A DNA stretch of 64,000 nt from Salminus brasiliensis (lineage: Eukaryota; Chordata; Actinopteri; Characiformes; Bryconidae): contig NC_132879.1 in assembly GCF_030463535.1 (NCBI RefSeq), positions 42,722,970-42,786,969 of the forward strand, given 5' to 3'. A program made the position numbers and the translations under genes. Shown here piece by piece: positions 12,301-27,236 of the stretch. Below the pieces are notes generated by a model that was given only the letters and a program-made list of their open reading frames with translations, ran no database searches and was not told where the DNA came from. Each line of letters opens with the position of its first letter. The stretch's first letter is position 1.

Positions 12301-14469
12301 ATCCACAGACTTCAGAAGACATCATAGTTGTAATTCGCATTACCACCTACGTTGCTCTGACCTGAGCAAGTCAAAACAGACCAAGAGGGAAGCCCCAGCC
12401 TATGAGGGGAGGGAGAGGCCACCCGTAATCCATGAATGGGAGGTCATCCTTCCAACCGCTCTAGGATCACTTGTAAAAAGTAGAAAAAGAAATAACTAAA
12501 TAAATAAAGAAGAAGAAGAAAATAGCTGTTAATATGGAGTACAATTATTTATTGTGAGTATGTACAGATAATATTAGGACATATTACTCAAGGTACTCTG
12601 AGTATATGCGGGTACAGTTACCACACTGTCTTAGTCCAGTTATTACTGGTGGGAAATGCTTAAAAGGGGCAGATGCTTCTTCATTTTCTGTCCTCAAACT
12701 CATCTTGGAGTTCTCCCCTCCTACTCTGCAGAGAAGATGTGGGAGGCTGAGGTGAAAGAATAAGCAGTAGCTAATTGAGAAAATGGGACAGCTGATCCAC
12801 TTAGAGGCATCAAGGGCACTTCCAATCTCAACTAACCTCTGGGTTTGTTTCTGGGTTTTGTTGAAACGGTGGGCATCTGGATCTGAGGTCCGTTTTCTTT
12901 TGTTCGATGGGATGGGTCAGCAGCAGCATGGTTACCCAATCAGATTCTAGCTAGTAAAGTCCTCTGCAAATGCGGACGCTCCAGCTTGGTTTACAAAGGA
13001 CCACTGTTTCTGTTTGAAAAATGCATTTTTCTACGTTCTGTCGGGGCCAGCTCAGATTTCAGTTTGATTAACAATGACCTCAGCTCACTTGAGAGCACGC
13101 CCCTACACTGCGGGCAGCCACTCAACTACAACTGCCTATTTATGTTTACAGGGCCTTTTTTGTTGTTGTTGTTGTTGTTGTTGTACATCAGATTCAAAAC
13201 AGATGCAAAGTTAAATATACTCAAATATCCAAGATACATGCTCAGAAACATTTGGTATTTAAGTGTGGTTACAATGGATACTATCCCACAATGCAATGCA
13301 AAATAAAAAAGGGAGAAGCCATTCACAACAACAACAGGTTTTGTGTACTAACTTGCCAAATCCATACTATTAAGATTAGTACATAGTATATACCTATAGC
13401 TTTAGTGTGTAGTACGCAATTGGGACGCAGCAATCTCAAAAAGACGTCCTGGGTGGTGTAACACTCAGGCCCGGTCCCAGTTCTTGCCCTAAGCCCCTCC
13501 TTGAAGTGTACACTTTTATAAAATCATGGAAGGGCGGGTGAAAGAGGCGTACATGTATAAGGTATAAGACAATTCAGAGCAGAATTGGGACACACTTTGC
13601 CTCACGTCCCTTCACCTGTCACAACGCAGGGTTTAAGAGTTAATGTGTTTTGGTTGGTTTATACAAGGAATGTCACTGGATCACAGTGGAATATGGGTAA
13701 CTGCCTTCATCAAGTGCTTATTAGGGGCACTCCTGAGCACCATTATTAGGGAAATAAATAGAAACGTGCAGGGGTGTGCTTTCGAATGAACATTGTGATT
13801 GGTTGAGTTTATCAATAATCAACTTTAAATCTGATGAAGTGCATCAGCTGTCCAGTTTCCCCAATTACTGCTAGCTGCCGCCGCTCCTCCTGCTCCTGAA
13901 GCCACCGGCTATGAAAAGACAGTTTTGAGGAGAGAAAGAGATGAAAAATGGGCTGTTTTGTCACTGAAACTTTTTGGGTGTACATCGTATTGCAACCAGC
14001 CACCATAGGTGCTAGATCTGTGTTTGCTTCACTTTTCAGAGACATTGAGCTGTCCCTGTTTTCAACAGTCAGTGGTGTAACTGAATGCACAGAGACAAAA
14101 ACCTTCAATAGTAGAATTATATTGTAACAGCAGCTGTATGTAGACCTGAATGTTATTGTTGGTCAGTCAGTAAGTAGCTTAGTTGTCTTTTATCAGTCTC
14201 AGAAAGTTCATCATTACGGTCAGTCAGCCGTAATGATGCTATTCTCTATTGGCAAACTAAGAACTCCATTCCTCTTTTCAAAGAAGTGGACACAGTGCTG
14301 GGTTTTCCAATACAAATAGGTCCGCCCTCTCAACATTGGACTGTGTGTAGTGTAGCCCATTTTCTCAAGTAATAAGTTTCCCACCCCTGCAGTGGATTGT
14401 GCTGTACAGCGTATGTCTCTCAAATGCAGATTCCAGATATACAGAATCAATTCAGAATTATTCAAATAT

Positions 14470-14850
14470 TACATGACAAGCGTCTTTAGTACTTAGTAGA
14501 GCACACTTTTGCTGTTATGACCTGCGGCCAATGTGATGCATAGCCAGACACCGGCTTCTGGCAGTGTTCCTAAAAAATCTTAGTCCATTTCTCATGGATA
14601 GTTGCCTCCAGTTGACTAACATTTTTGGGCTTGCGTTCTTCAAATCCCACCAAAGATTTTCTAGCCACTACAGAATCTTCCAGGACTTCTTCTGAAATCG
14701 GGCCTTGGTGGACTTTGAGGTATGCGTGGGATCACTGTCCTGTTGGGAGGTCCAGTGATGCCCAAATCTAAGCTTCCTCACAGAAGGCATGATGTTTTCT
14801 CCTAGAATTTCCTGACTTGATTGAATCAATCTTGCCCTTCACATGATGCA
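14470..14850 (-). mobile_element. Tc1-like transposase relic
   Basis: The minus strand, read from about 14800 downwards, gives a broken transposase C-terminus: PSVRKLRFGHHWTSQQDSD, then THTSKSTKARFQKKSW, then ENLWWDLKN. The usual SPDLNPI stretch between the last two blocks is deleted, and stops and frame changes follow. This is a dead fragment of a DD34E element. Confidence 0.7.
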
Positions 14851-17399
14851 GGTTTCCACTGGCCGGTGAAGCAAAGCAAAATTATGATTTGGCACAACTT
14901 TCTATGTAATTACATTTCAACATTGGTACAATATAGAGACCACTAAGCAGAGAGTTTTTAAACTGTTTTTAAGTCTTCATGGATATCAATAGGCCGGTTT
15001 GAGGGGATCTTTAGCCTTAATGACAACCCCCCTAAATTAATGTTTATTATTATTTTAATTACATTTTCTCATTACTCAGCAGTGCTATTGCATCACCAAT
15101 TTCAAAGTCTAAGAAGGCATTGGGACACTAGAAAACATCAATCTAATCCTATAACAAATGCATGTTGGCCATGTGTTTCTGCCTGTGGAGTGTTTGAGTA
15201 GTGATAGCCTACTTTTATATCCTCATCATCTTCAGCTTCATTTTACAGCTTTAAGGTTTAAAGGTTTATTTGCCACAGCCCGGAATCTTACTGAAATGTC
15301 AAAATGCCAGAAGGATTCAAATACCACAGCACCTGTTTACCCTGTCCAAACAGCCCTGTTCAGAACGACCGGTTTAAGTGCTTGTTCCTTCAAATGACAA
15401 GAAGCCCCTGCTCATCCCAACTCAGCTAACATGCAAGGAACTGAGGAGACCTTTTCTTCAAACCTCTCTTCTCTTGTTTCTCTCTGTCTTTCTCTCACCT
15501 CTCCTATCCAGCTGGTTCTTCAGGTTCTCTCTTTCTCTTTACCTCACCTCTCAGTTATGCATGGGCGTGTCTTATACTAGTCAAAAAAAGAAGAGTAGCG
15601 CTTGTGTGTCAAGAGTCAGTGACTAACCACTTCCATCATACCTTGCATACATTTTTGACATTTTTAGAGGTGTTTAAGCATGGCAAACCAAACCAATACC
15701 ATTATTCAGAAACCCACAATATCGCTAAGGTAGCAACAAGGGCTCGGGTTAACCATAAAAATCACAACCCACTAAAGAGTACTACATTACGTCATGATCA
15801 ACCCTAGTTAAAATGTAACATTTACACACAATGATTGGTAAGAGAACTCGTGACAATGTTTGAAGTATTGCTTGTCCCCTTTGGCTATGATATGAAATAT
15901 TCTACTGGTTCAAATCACATTGATACAGTTTAGCCCAAACTTAGTCGACTGGCCACATATTTCGTCTCAAAAGTTTCCACAAAAGTGCTAAATAATTGAA
16001 ACTTTATTTAAATGTTTTCAAAAGCTGTAAAGAAAGGAATGAAAGTGTCTTTTTAAAGACACATTAAAGTTCACAATCTTTAATCTTGAGCAGTGTCTCC
16101 TTACTGTTGTTGCACATATCATAAGATCGTCAAGACAGAAGTCCACTAATATGTGCCACTTTTCAAATATATTGCCTTAGCTTTTTCATTTGCATATTGT
16201 TTTGTTTGGCAAGTGCATTTCCTTCATAATGAATCACATTTATTTTCATTTCTGTTCTTAGTTTAGCAGCTCAGTTATAAAGTGTCCAAGTCTTTTTTTG
16301 TTTGTTTGTTTATTCAATATGTCAGAATACACACAAGCATACATTAATAGTACCAAGTACCAATATTCTAAGTGACAGACTTCCATTACTTGTTAGTTAC
16401 ATTAGCTTTGTAGCTCCAGTGAAAAAACAAAAATGTCCACGATGATACCAATCGCCTCTGTTTTGGGGAAGAATTGTCATAATTGTGCAATTTTATTTGT
16501 AAAGAATGTTTTAACTAGCTATCACATAGTCAATGAATGTGTTTACAAGCACATCATATTTTGATAACTGCAGAAAATAGAAAATAAAAAAAACTCTGGT
16601 TTTACATGAGTCACTCAAAAATCTGATTTCTTTACCAATATACATGACATGCACTTTTACCATTGTATAGCAACTCTCCATTAAATTCAGCAACCTTTTG
16701 CCACTGTTTTCTGGACTCTTTTTATTGGCTCCAAATTTTATGGTTATATCATTGACATAAGCATTTGGTGTTATTGTTTCCCAGGACTGGATTGGAGTAT
16801 GCAGCTTTTATGACCACTTGAATAATCAGGTAACTGCTGAAATCACACTTGATACGTAGTAATGCAAGCTATCAATTCAATTAATTCAATATCAATTATC
16901 AATCAATTCTGATTCATTCTGATTAATTATAGTAAGATATCCGACCTGTTGTAACTTGACCGTGAAGTAAAGGGAGCATGGACCCTAAAACAATGCACAA
17001 AGAAAGATGGGTGTAGTCTGTGAGTGGTGAGTATTAACCTGTTGGCTTAGTCCATCTACTCCACCTAGACAACACCACTTTTTTGGCTGACATTTAGTCA
17101 ATGTTGGCAACCAACAATGTTTAGTAGAAGCTCAGCAGCACATTTCTTATAGAAAGTAGTGCAGAAAATGGCCCGAGGTGAGGTGGGGTGGGTGGGGGGT
17201 CCCAATATTCTCACATTGACCCTGTGAGCAGGTTCCATCTTTTTTTCTTTTACACAAGCTTAAAATAAGAAGCTGAATCAGACCGAATAATGAACTTTGC
17301 GTTGTTTGTTGCATATTTAAGTCAAGACCGTGCTGGTAATAACGCTGTAAGCGAGTCAAGTTCAGTCACGCACATGTGTCACGCGTTCCACCCATACTA

Positions 17400-18010
17400 A
17401 CTAGACCTAGTCTTCCTCCCGTAGCCCCTCCCACCCCGTCCATTTTTGATTGACAAACTTCGTCAGCCTGTGTTGACTCGACGAGCCCCGCCCATTCGGC
17501 ACCGACTCCGCCCACTCACTGCATTCCACATCCAAAACGCAGGCGCCTGCGGAACCATGTCCGCCTGACAGTAGTCGCTCGTGCGCCGCTGGTTTCGGTC
17601 GGAACCAGTCTGAACTTCGAACATCTCACCGCCTTCTTTCGGCCCTTTGCTATCAGGGGTTGACATCAACTGGCTTCTAACTGTGAAGACTATCGCCGTG
17701 CCTTTCCGTGTCATGCGCAAAGGTGGCGCTCCGTTTCTGCCATGTTGGATCAAGACGTGGATGGAGCGGAGTTTCCCTGAGTTTCGAGTCCTGAGAGCAC
17801 CGCGGCTCCGGCGCTGCTCTTCCCTCGTCCTGTAACCGCCTGGAATAACTCAACCAAGAACTTCTCGCCTGTCTTCGGCCACCGCAAATCTAACAGAATG
17901 GGGTCTGGCCGCAGGTCGCGGTGATTACAGATCAATGACTACTTGATTTGCTGTTTAAAATTTCCCCGGCGTGATTTCGGACCGTCCTGTGCCCAATAGA
18001 GTCCTCAAAA
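17400..18010 (+). promoter_or_regulatory. Probable wasl promoter and 5' UTR (CpG-rich)
   Basis: Base composition changes sharply here to GC- and CpG-rich sequence with GC-box-like runs ('ccccgcccattcgg', 'gactccgcccactc' near 17485-17515). It leads directly into the wasl start codon at 18011. No TATA box is evident, which fits a broadly expressed CpG-island promoter. The transcription start cannot be placed by eye. Confidence 0.55.
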
Positions 18011-19830
18011 ATGAGCGGGCAGCCGCCGCAGAAGCGGCCCACAAATGTCGGCTCCATACTGCTCACAAATCAGGAGAATGACGTGCTTTACGGTCACCTG
18101 GGCAAGAAATGCACTGTAAGTTTACCCACCTTTACTAACCACCTAGCACTGCACCTAGCACTGCACCTAGCACTGTTCAACTTGTTCCTATGGCGCCGTG
18201 CTGAGGACACAGGCGCTTGTTTTTGTGAAAGCTCGTAAACCACCAGTCGTTTTGCTTTTTGTTGTTTTGACATTTTGCAACGTTAGCCGGCTAACTAGAT
18301 TAGCTGTTAGCGGACCTAGCTCGTCTTTGGTCCCGTTTGTCTTACAAAAGTAAGATTTGTGTGAAAGTGTCTGGTCTGCCTCAGGGTTTGTGAGAGACTG
18401 TAGCTAGACTAGCTAGCTAATACTGCTGATAGAGACCCGGCCGCTAACTCGTTAGTGCTAGCTAGCTACCGTCAAAGTTAGCTAGCTTTCAAGACCTCCC
18501 TCGTCGGGAACGCCAGGCTTGTTTTTTTTTTCCGTGAGCCTCGGCCATCAACTCGTATGTTCAGCTGCATCCCAGAGGACAGACTTCGTTATTTGCGCGT
18601 CGTTGAGTCGTTTGGCCGTGGCTGGAAGTCGATAACGACTCCCAAACCAAACCGACAACGCCTCATCTTGCTGAAAGTGTGAGTTCAGTCCTGGCTACTT
18701 TAGCCAGCGCTGCCTCGTAATCCTCTGGCTCGCACAGCTTCAAAGCCAGTGGGTTATAAAAACAGACAGGTAGTCGTCCATGATCGAGATAGCTAGCTAG
18801 CTACAGTTTACAAGGAAATTAGAGGACTGTACAGAGTGTCAGGTGGTGGTAGTAAATATCCAGCTAGCTAACAGGCTGTCACGGTACCACAGAGCACACT
18901 AAGCCAGTCAGACCAGTCACCCCAGCTTCTGACAGGGGACGCTTCGCCACTCTCTCCGCCTCGCTGCCACATGGTTAAAGGTGTTGAAGGCGGTGGTGTC
19001 GCTGCTAACACCGTAAGCATCTAGCTTGAAAAACGGGCTTGGAGTATTGATTAACGATCAGCAGCTATACAAAATAAAAATAATAATTAAAGAAATAAAG
19101 AGAGTCGAGATCTAAACAGAGTCATTCTGGAGAAACTTCCCGAGTCATTTACTGCTGCATTGCAGAAAGCTGCTCGTGTGTACGTTTCTAATAATGCGCG
19201 GCCCGAGGCATCGTTTTAGGACGGATTGCGATATGAGGAGTTAATGATAGAGAGGCACCAATGCGCAAATGCTAATAAACAGAAAAACATATTGGCACCT
19301 GGTTCCTAATGCCAGGTGTGAGCTGTGGAACTGTGTTCTCTGAAATGAAGGCGCTCCTATTGGTTTTGGATGAGGTGGGGTGGTGATCACCCAACATCCT
19401 GACCTCACTAATGCTTCTGTTGCTCAGTGCAATCAAACCCTCACAGCAATGCCCCAAAATTCACTAGAAAACCTTCTGTGGATAGTAGAGACAGTTGCTC
19501 CAACAAAAGCAGGGTGGTTATGTATTTATTTATTTTAATCCTTGATTTCAGGAACACAAAAAAACAACGAATGAGCAGATGTCCCAATACTTTAGTCCGT
19601 ATAGTGTACATTCGGGGTGTTTTCAGTTGAACAAATATTTGCTCATTGTCGATTAGTCTGCATGGCCAGTTTCTCTATAATGTAGCAATTCCCCTCAGAC
19701 TATTGATTAAATGACGTCTTAAGCACTCGATTTATGCAGAAAATGTTATATCTGTGGATTCAGTGCTTTAAATGGGAGCTGTTTCTGGTGCTGGCCTGGA
19801 GTTAAAAATGTTAACCCAGGGCTAATATGA

Positions 19831-19910
<80 letters not shown>

Positions 19911-22900
19911 CACACACACACACACACGTGTGCATATGTATGTATGTTACTCAGTTGTGATGCATTTGTTGGTTTGCAGAGGAAAGTTTGCCGTTATTGT
20001 GGGCTGGCTCTTAGTTTTATTTTGTTATACACCATAATCCATGTCATATATACAGTATTAAAACACTTAATTTACTCCAGCACTTTAAAATATTTATTCG
20101 ATCCCCATCTGTACTGAATTGAGAGGCTCACAATAACCAATCCAGTATGATGCTCTGTATTACTGCACTCTTACAGCATGTTTATCTCACTGATGAGGCG
20201 CATGGATTGTACTCATACTAGTCTGATTGGTTGCTATCAAGCTAGATTCTGTTTTGTTCAGCCTAATCAACTGCTATCAGATTTTCCTTGCAGTGTACCG
20301 TTACATAACGTGTTGATACTCAAATTAGCCTCCCTTGGGGGCCTGGGGGATGGTGGTGATTGGGGTGGGGTGGGGTGGGGTGTTGTAAGCTTTTGGCTAA
20401 ATGTACTTCCACCTTTACTGCCCCGCTTTACAAAATTGACCTTCCAGCTTGTGCTCATCCATAAGGCATCCAGGCTGGAGTTCCTCATTCCACTGAATTA
20501 CCTGTGTTGTTTCAGTAAGAATAAGCGTGTGTTTCCAAAAGCAGAAACAGCAGATTACTTCCTCCTCGTTTGCAGCCAGTGCAAATCAGGCGGTCATGTG
20601 GTGCGTGTGCGCACCTGCCTGAAATCAGAACTGCCGCTGTCTCTGTAGTGCACATTCCTCCCACCATTTTATGAGAGGAGTCAAGGTATATTGTTCATTA
20701 ACAAATGATTAGGCAAAAGGGATTCACTTTAAAGAACCTAACAGTGAAGAGAGTGAGCGAGAACCTTTTTTTGGTTCATGTCAATAACATAAACATACAC
20801 CCCCCCCCCTCTCTCTCTCTTTTCCAGTCATTTTGCAGTTGGTATTCCCTCGATTCATGTTGCAACATGATCAAAAAGGGTGGGTTGCACCATGCCTCTG
20901 AAGGATAAGGGAGTCTCTCTTCAGCTCTTGTGTTAACAGAGTGACTGATCACTGTGGCATAGCAAGTGGCTTCTTTCACGAAGGAGGGGAAGAATAAGAA
21001 TGAGGCTACGCTGCAGCACCAGCACCAGCAGCAGTGCTGCTACAGAAAGTGCAGTCTGTGATAGACTGACTGACTTCTGGGCTCAGTTGCTGCTGCCGCT
21101 GCTGGCAGAACAAGCTTCTCCTCTCCAGTGTGAATGTGAGGGGCACCTCTACAAAGCCACGCCCTTCAGTCTTCCTCTTGGCCACTAACCTAGCATTTTG
21201 CTTCATGCTTTGATCATTTTAGAGAAGTCCTGCTCTGTAATCTTACCCATAGTTTATTATTACCCCTCCTTACCTACATTTATGTATTTATGGCAGTCAA
21301 ATAGAATGACTGAGATTTTTTTTTACTGCTGTTACATGCCATAATATTAAAAGACAGGGTGCCAATGATGTCTATCGGCATTCTGTTGAACAGTCTCAGG
21401 TGTGACAGCCTCAGATTTCATGTTTTCTTTAAGTTTTGATACTGCCAGTTAACCCATCCATTCATAGCTTTCCCCTAGTACTAGCATTGCTTCCAAAACT
21501 AGGAGTGTAAGGACTTAACACGTCTCCTTTGATATAAGCGATGCCAGCCTCTGCCTTTTTACACGCTCACGAGTAAAGTGCTGGTTCTCCAGCTCTTCTA
21601 CACCAGCTAACAACCAACATCACATTTAGAGTGGGAGAGTGCAATCTAATGAGAGAGAGCGCGAGAGCTAGAGAGAGCGGACAATTGTGCTCTCTCAGAC
21701 TTCGGCAACTAATGGCGAAGTGGCATGGCTCCCAGCACAGTCCCACAAGTACTTTGTGGTGTTCCAGTCTGGTGATATTTCTGCGAGGATCTGCACAACG
21801 CAGGCATCTTGTCTAAATGTTCACATTGGTGTTGACCAACATCCGTTAGTGTAATATGGACATATTCACTAGGGGGAGGAGCTTCCAACCAACGATCTTG
21901 TCAAGCAATTTCATAGAAGAACCACTTTCGTAGTGATGTGTGTAAGTTGGTGTGAGCGGGAATAACCTTTCACGTTACCAATTTAAAAGTTCTTCACACT
22001 CAACCATTTGTAGCACCGTTCTATTTAAGAGTGCAGAATGTAAAAGAACGAGCAACGAAAGAACATCTTTTGCTGCGCTGCACAGAATGACTCAAAGAAG
22101 GAGAATACTGGAAAAAGAAAGACTTACTTAACTACAGGCGTTCCTATTGAGGTGCTTGGAGAGTGTATTAATGTCTCATTAAATATCAGATGGCTGTGTT
22201 GATTTAATCCAGTCATGTCAAATTCCAATTAAGTTTTGGAAACCTTTCTGCTAGCTGTATAACTATACTTTCAGCTCATGATTCAGTTTGATTCACGATA
22301 CGAAACAATATTGATCTTTATTTAAAATGTAGTTAATGATGACTGTATCTGTCTTCTTGCATAATCTCCTAATGAGTGTAGAGCTGGAAGGCGGGAGGAT
22401 GTGATTTGCTGGAGTTTATTATAAAAATCCAAAAGAAGGGCATACACATCCCACCAGAATGAGGTAGAAATGGTGGCAAAATGTTAAGCTGTACATAACC
22501 TTTAGTACAGTGTTTCCTCCAGCCCCGGGAGGTGAATGTGTAAAGGTGCTAAAAGTACGCAACATTACATTTGAGGAATTGAAAAGTTCAGGGTCATAAA
22601 GCGCCCGTGTGTGTTGACACCGGTGTACGTACTTCCATTATAAACAAATGGGTTAGATATTTTCTACGTGGCATGGCTCATCTGGTGTGTGACAGGCTTT
22701 GCATTAGGTCTCAATTGTAGTTTTCAACTGACACCACTCTAGCTTTCTCTCTTCTCTGCTCTCCCTGTCTTGATTTGACTTGAAATTGATCATTTTAAAA
22801 TTAAAAGCCCTCAGTAGAGTTGTGTAATTGTGATTTTATAAAATGTCAGAAAATTCTGAAGCAGCAGCGCAAACTTGGGGCAAGAGAAGCGTTGTAGTGC

Positions 22901-25900
22901 TAGGGGGAAATTCTGAGTGTTTTAAAGAGGAAATGGCAAAGCTTTCAAGATCCAGTTAGTTTTCCCTCGCCAGCTGAAGACGCGGTATAATACCTGTGAC
23001 ACCAGTCAGAAAGTCGTTGTTTTCTCAACCAGAGTGGTCTGATCTGACTTCAGTGGTTGTTCACATAGTTTAGGTTTCAGAGTGTCAGAGAGCATGTGAT
23101 GTGATGTGACGTGACCGAATGCTATGCTTCGTGCTCAGAACAGCCAGGCCACTGAATGCGCTGAAGTGATGTGATTGGATCCTAGTGGTTGTGGTGAGGT
23201 CACTGTGTTTAACCCACACAGCATTTCTTCCATCGGTCAGTAAAGATCAGTCATAAACTGTGTGATAAGGGTCTTGTCACTGTGGCAATCTGAATGCAAA
23301 TCATTCAATAGGACTTGGTGACTTGCAGTGGTTGGTGTAAGTGATATCAGCTAAACCACATTATGTCTGCTGTTGGGCTTTGGAGCTGAATAGAGTGATT
23401 TTGATATGGATCGCAGGAAATTTGATGGATTTCGGTAGATCATCTAAAGCGGAAGTTGGTGTGCCATGGAAGCCACAGCATAACCTGGTGATTATGAAAC
23501 ATTATTAATGTAAAATTGTTATATGTTGTCTCTAAACATGTCTGTAATTGCCTAGTATAGAACAGTTATTGAAGTGGGATGGCAAAGCTAAAAACTTTAA
23601 GCGGAAGCTCTGATCTCGCCTCTCCACCAAAATCCATTCATCTCATGGTGATCTGTGTTTTTCTTGAATCTTTATTTCTTATCTTTGCCATTGCATTGTA
23701 ATGAGCTGAATAGCCACAGTTAAAGGTAGGGGCATAAGCAGCATTAATTATTAAATGTTTAGTGTTTGAGTGCTTAGTGAAGAGTTATTTGACAGCCTGC
23801 CCTGTGTCAACAGTCCAGGTTGGTGAAACTGGTGTAATGGTGTGAACAGTGTTTTCTTGGCATACGTTGGGCCTGTTAACAACATTTAGTCATCCCTTGT
23901 AAGCCACAGACTGTAACTGAGTATTGGTCCTGACTAGGGCTGCAACTAACGATTATTTTAATAATCGATTAATCTGTTGATTTTTTTTTTTTCTCAATGA
24001 ATTGGATTAAACATACATTTCCATGTCTGTTTTAAAATAGAACAATGAATAACAGAGCAAATAAGTGCGTGCAATAATTCAATAATAATAGATTCATTTA
24101 AATTAAATGCTTTCATAAATTAAAATTAAATTAAATAATAAAGAAACATAAGTGCATTACTTATGCAAACACTGCACTACTTGGGAGTAAGGCAGGATAA
24201 ATTGGCTTTAGTTTGTATGTAGTGTTTTCACTCATACTTATAACTTGAAACTTAATCATTAATTGCCACCATTGTGTACAAGTTACATGTTTTTATAAAG
24301 TTTTTATAAATCACGGTCATCGTCCAATTAACAAGCAAAAAATTTTAAATAATGAAAATGTATTAACATGTGCCGTGCTATGCCGGTTCGCATAGTGTGA
24401 GTGCGCCATTACGTTTCCTCACTTTAAAACAGAACAAACTCGGGATGTTGTAGTGACTTACCCTGCTGTTGAGCTCCCTTAACTCTTATGTGTGACTCCA
24501 ACACGTTTCCCCTTCAGGTGCTGTATCATCATTGTGGCGCTCCCGTGCCAGGTCAAATCACTTTTGCGAAGTCTGCATGTTTTAGTTCCACTTTTTAGTT
24601 GTGTGAAGCATGAAGTGCTCCCACACTTTTAAGGATTTAAGCCGAACCGTCTTTTCTGAATTCATCTTGTTTCATTTTTTGGAATGTATTTTCTTCTTGA
24701 TGTTAAACTTATTTTGAAGATTACTCCTCTGCTCCGGCTTGCTTCGTTTTCCCCAGCATAGACGAAGTGCCGCAGGTGACGTAGGCGGGTATGACGAGGC
24801 GAGTACCACATAAATCGTGCAACACAACGAACCGATAATGAAATTCTTGTCAACACTTTTAATAATCGATTATTATCAATTTTAACGATTCATTGTTGCA
24901 GCCCTATTGCTTACCATGCTCGTCCCTTCATGACCACAATTCATCCATCTTCTAACAACTACCTCACCATGATCATGGCACAAAGCAAAGGTCATCTCAA
25001 ACTGGTTTTCATGAACATTACAATGAGTTCAGTTCTGTTTATACCTGGTCACTTCAGGTTTTAGCCACATGCTTTTAGACTTGGTGGTCAAATGCATATC
25101 CCATTAGACAGAAATACAGTTTAGTAGGATGGATTATGCAAATTGGCTTATTGCGTGGCAGTTATTACTGGTGTTTGGGTTGTACTGGGATTAGATTTGG
25201 TTGTGAAATGTGTCTTGGAGAGAGAGATTTGTTTACACTACCATTACATGTGGCTCAAATGCGTCTCAGATCAGCTCCTAAAGTGGCTTAAGCGACGGGA
25301 TATGCATCTGTTTTATATGCATATAAGGTGCATTTTTATGTGGTTTACATTTATCCAGATATAATCCTGATACTCAGGATGCATAAAGTGACCAGGTGTA
25401 AATCCAGGTGTAGGTCCAATAGAGACCTGAATCCAATAGAACACTATTGGAATGTGGTGTGAAGAGGAGATTCACCACAAAGAAGTGCATCTCAAAAATC
25501 TGCAGGAATTACATGATGCAAGCATGTCAACATGATCCAGAATATCAAAGCAGTGGTTTTAACACCTTTTGGAGTCCGTAGCATGAAAAATTGAGGCTGT
25601 TTTAAGAGCAAAAGGAGACTCTATCCAGTTGTTGTGTAGTCTTCCAAATAAATAACTTCAAAAATCATCAAAATGATTATTTAGAATTTACAGAACACAG
25701 CACAAAAAATATTTATTTAAGATGGTAAACCGTTGTAATGGCAAGAAGACCTGAAATGGGGCTTTAGAAATGGACCACTCATCCACCAAGCAACCTGGAC
25801 ACCTACGTCCACTCGTTTCCTGCTTGTTCTCCCAGCGTCGCCACAAACTGGCCTCTAGGCTTTCATCTCCCCTGTTAATAGAGGCTTTGACGGTCTGCAA

Positions 25901-27169
25901 GGAGCCTTAAATTAGGCTAAGCATCCTGTGGTTGGGAGAGCTAGGGTGGGGGGGGGGGGCTACATTCTTGACCAGGCTCTTGGCAAGACCGCCTGCCTGT
26001 GCAGCTCTGCTGTCTGCTCATGTAAATTGGCAGCCTGTCTGAGAAACATCAGACCCTCAGCGCAGAGTTACCGTGGCGGTTGCCGTGCCAAGGATTTTTC
26101 CCCTTGGCTCACTGTATCAGCTGTTTTCTTTACAGCATTGAGTCATTCTTGCACACAAACACACACACACCGCAGATGCCGCAATGGGGAGTCCGAGTGC
26201 CCACTTGTTTCGGGAGAGACTCCTACTTGGTAGAAAACCAGAAAAGGACGGTGTGTAGCATTTTTCAGTTTGTTAGTCTTAGCAAAAACTGCTGATGTGT
26301 GAAGTCCTTTAGCTTAATTGCACACATGCACTTGGCCCATTTAAAACATTGTGCTGTCATAGGCAAAAAACATTAGGGCCCGGAAGTTCTCAAGGCTGAC
26401 GCATCTGTGAAGACAGGGTAGAATGCTTTACACCATTATTACATTTGGATAATTGAAGAATGTTTTCATGATGTTAAGCTGAACTTGACCGAATCAGTGG
26501 AAATGACTGGGAAATATAGACATAATATATCACAAACATAATTTTGTGAATCGTTGAAGAATACCATTTGTGTATTTAGTGTTTCACTACACATCAGCAT
26601 ATCCAGTTTTGCTTTCAGTGATGCCTGGAATTGTCAAGATTCACATCAGGAGAAGACAGGTCCCTAATGTTGCCCAAGTTTGCTATCTTATGGGTGTGTT
26701 TAGGGCCATAGGCTTAGTGAAGGTGGCAGCATTAACTAGAACTTGACCCTGCAAGCCTCGGCTTAATACTCCACATCCAGGGACATTCGTATCTCATGAC
26801 CAACTGAGAGAAAACAGCTGATGTCAGGCACTTTTCCTTTGATTAGCTGTTTTTGGGAGGGATTCTTTTTTTTTTGTTTGTTTGTTTTTGGACTAAACTG
26901 ACAGTGAGCCACATTCATTATGGAAATTGCTTCCATTTTGGTGTCATAGTGCTGTTCCTCTTCATCAGTATCACACTGAATGATATTAGGAGTGTTAGAA
27001 GCTGTGCCATCATTAACATCATGATGATCATCTGTAGGGATTTTCGCAGATGATCTGAAGATGGGGACAAGACAAAAGACTCGTACACAGTAGTAGTAAA
27101 CATGCAGGCACCATAGCTAATCCTGTGGCATCAGTCCTTGTGAATGTATTTGCTGGATGTAGATTTCTA

Positions 27170-27236
<67 letters not shown>

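Larger units (their letters stand above)
9278..17399. other. Gene-poor interval between hyaluronidase and wasl
   Basis: No convincing coding exon was found. The 5' untranslated exon of the hyaluronidase gene probably lies somewhere in the left part. The interval includes a (TTG)n run near 13158-13183, a G homopolymer near 10849, a palindromic repeat at 12060-12300 and a Tc1 relic at 14470-14850 (listed separately). Open frames at 9585-10083, 11836-12096 and 13812-14108 show no family resemblance and no splice-supported context. Confidence 0.55.

Noticed and set aside
19827-20117. Frames with YIYIYI and TYR/ILE repeats
   Set aside because: Translation of the AT microsatellite; no gene.
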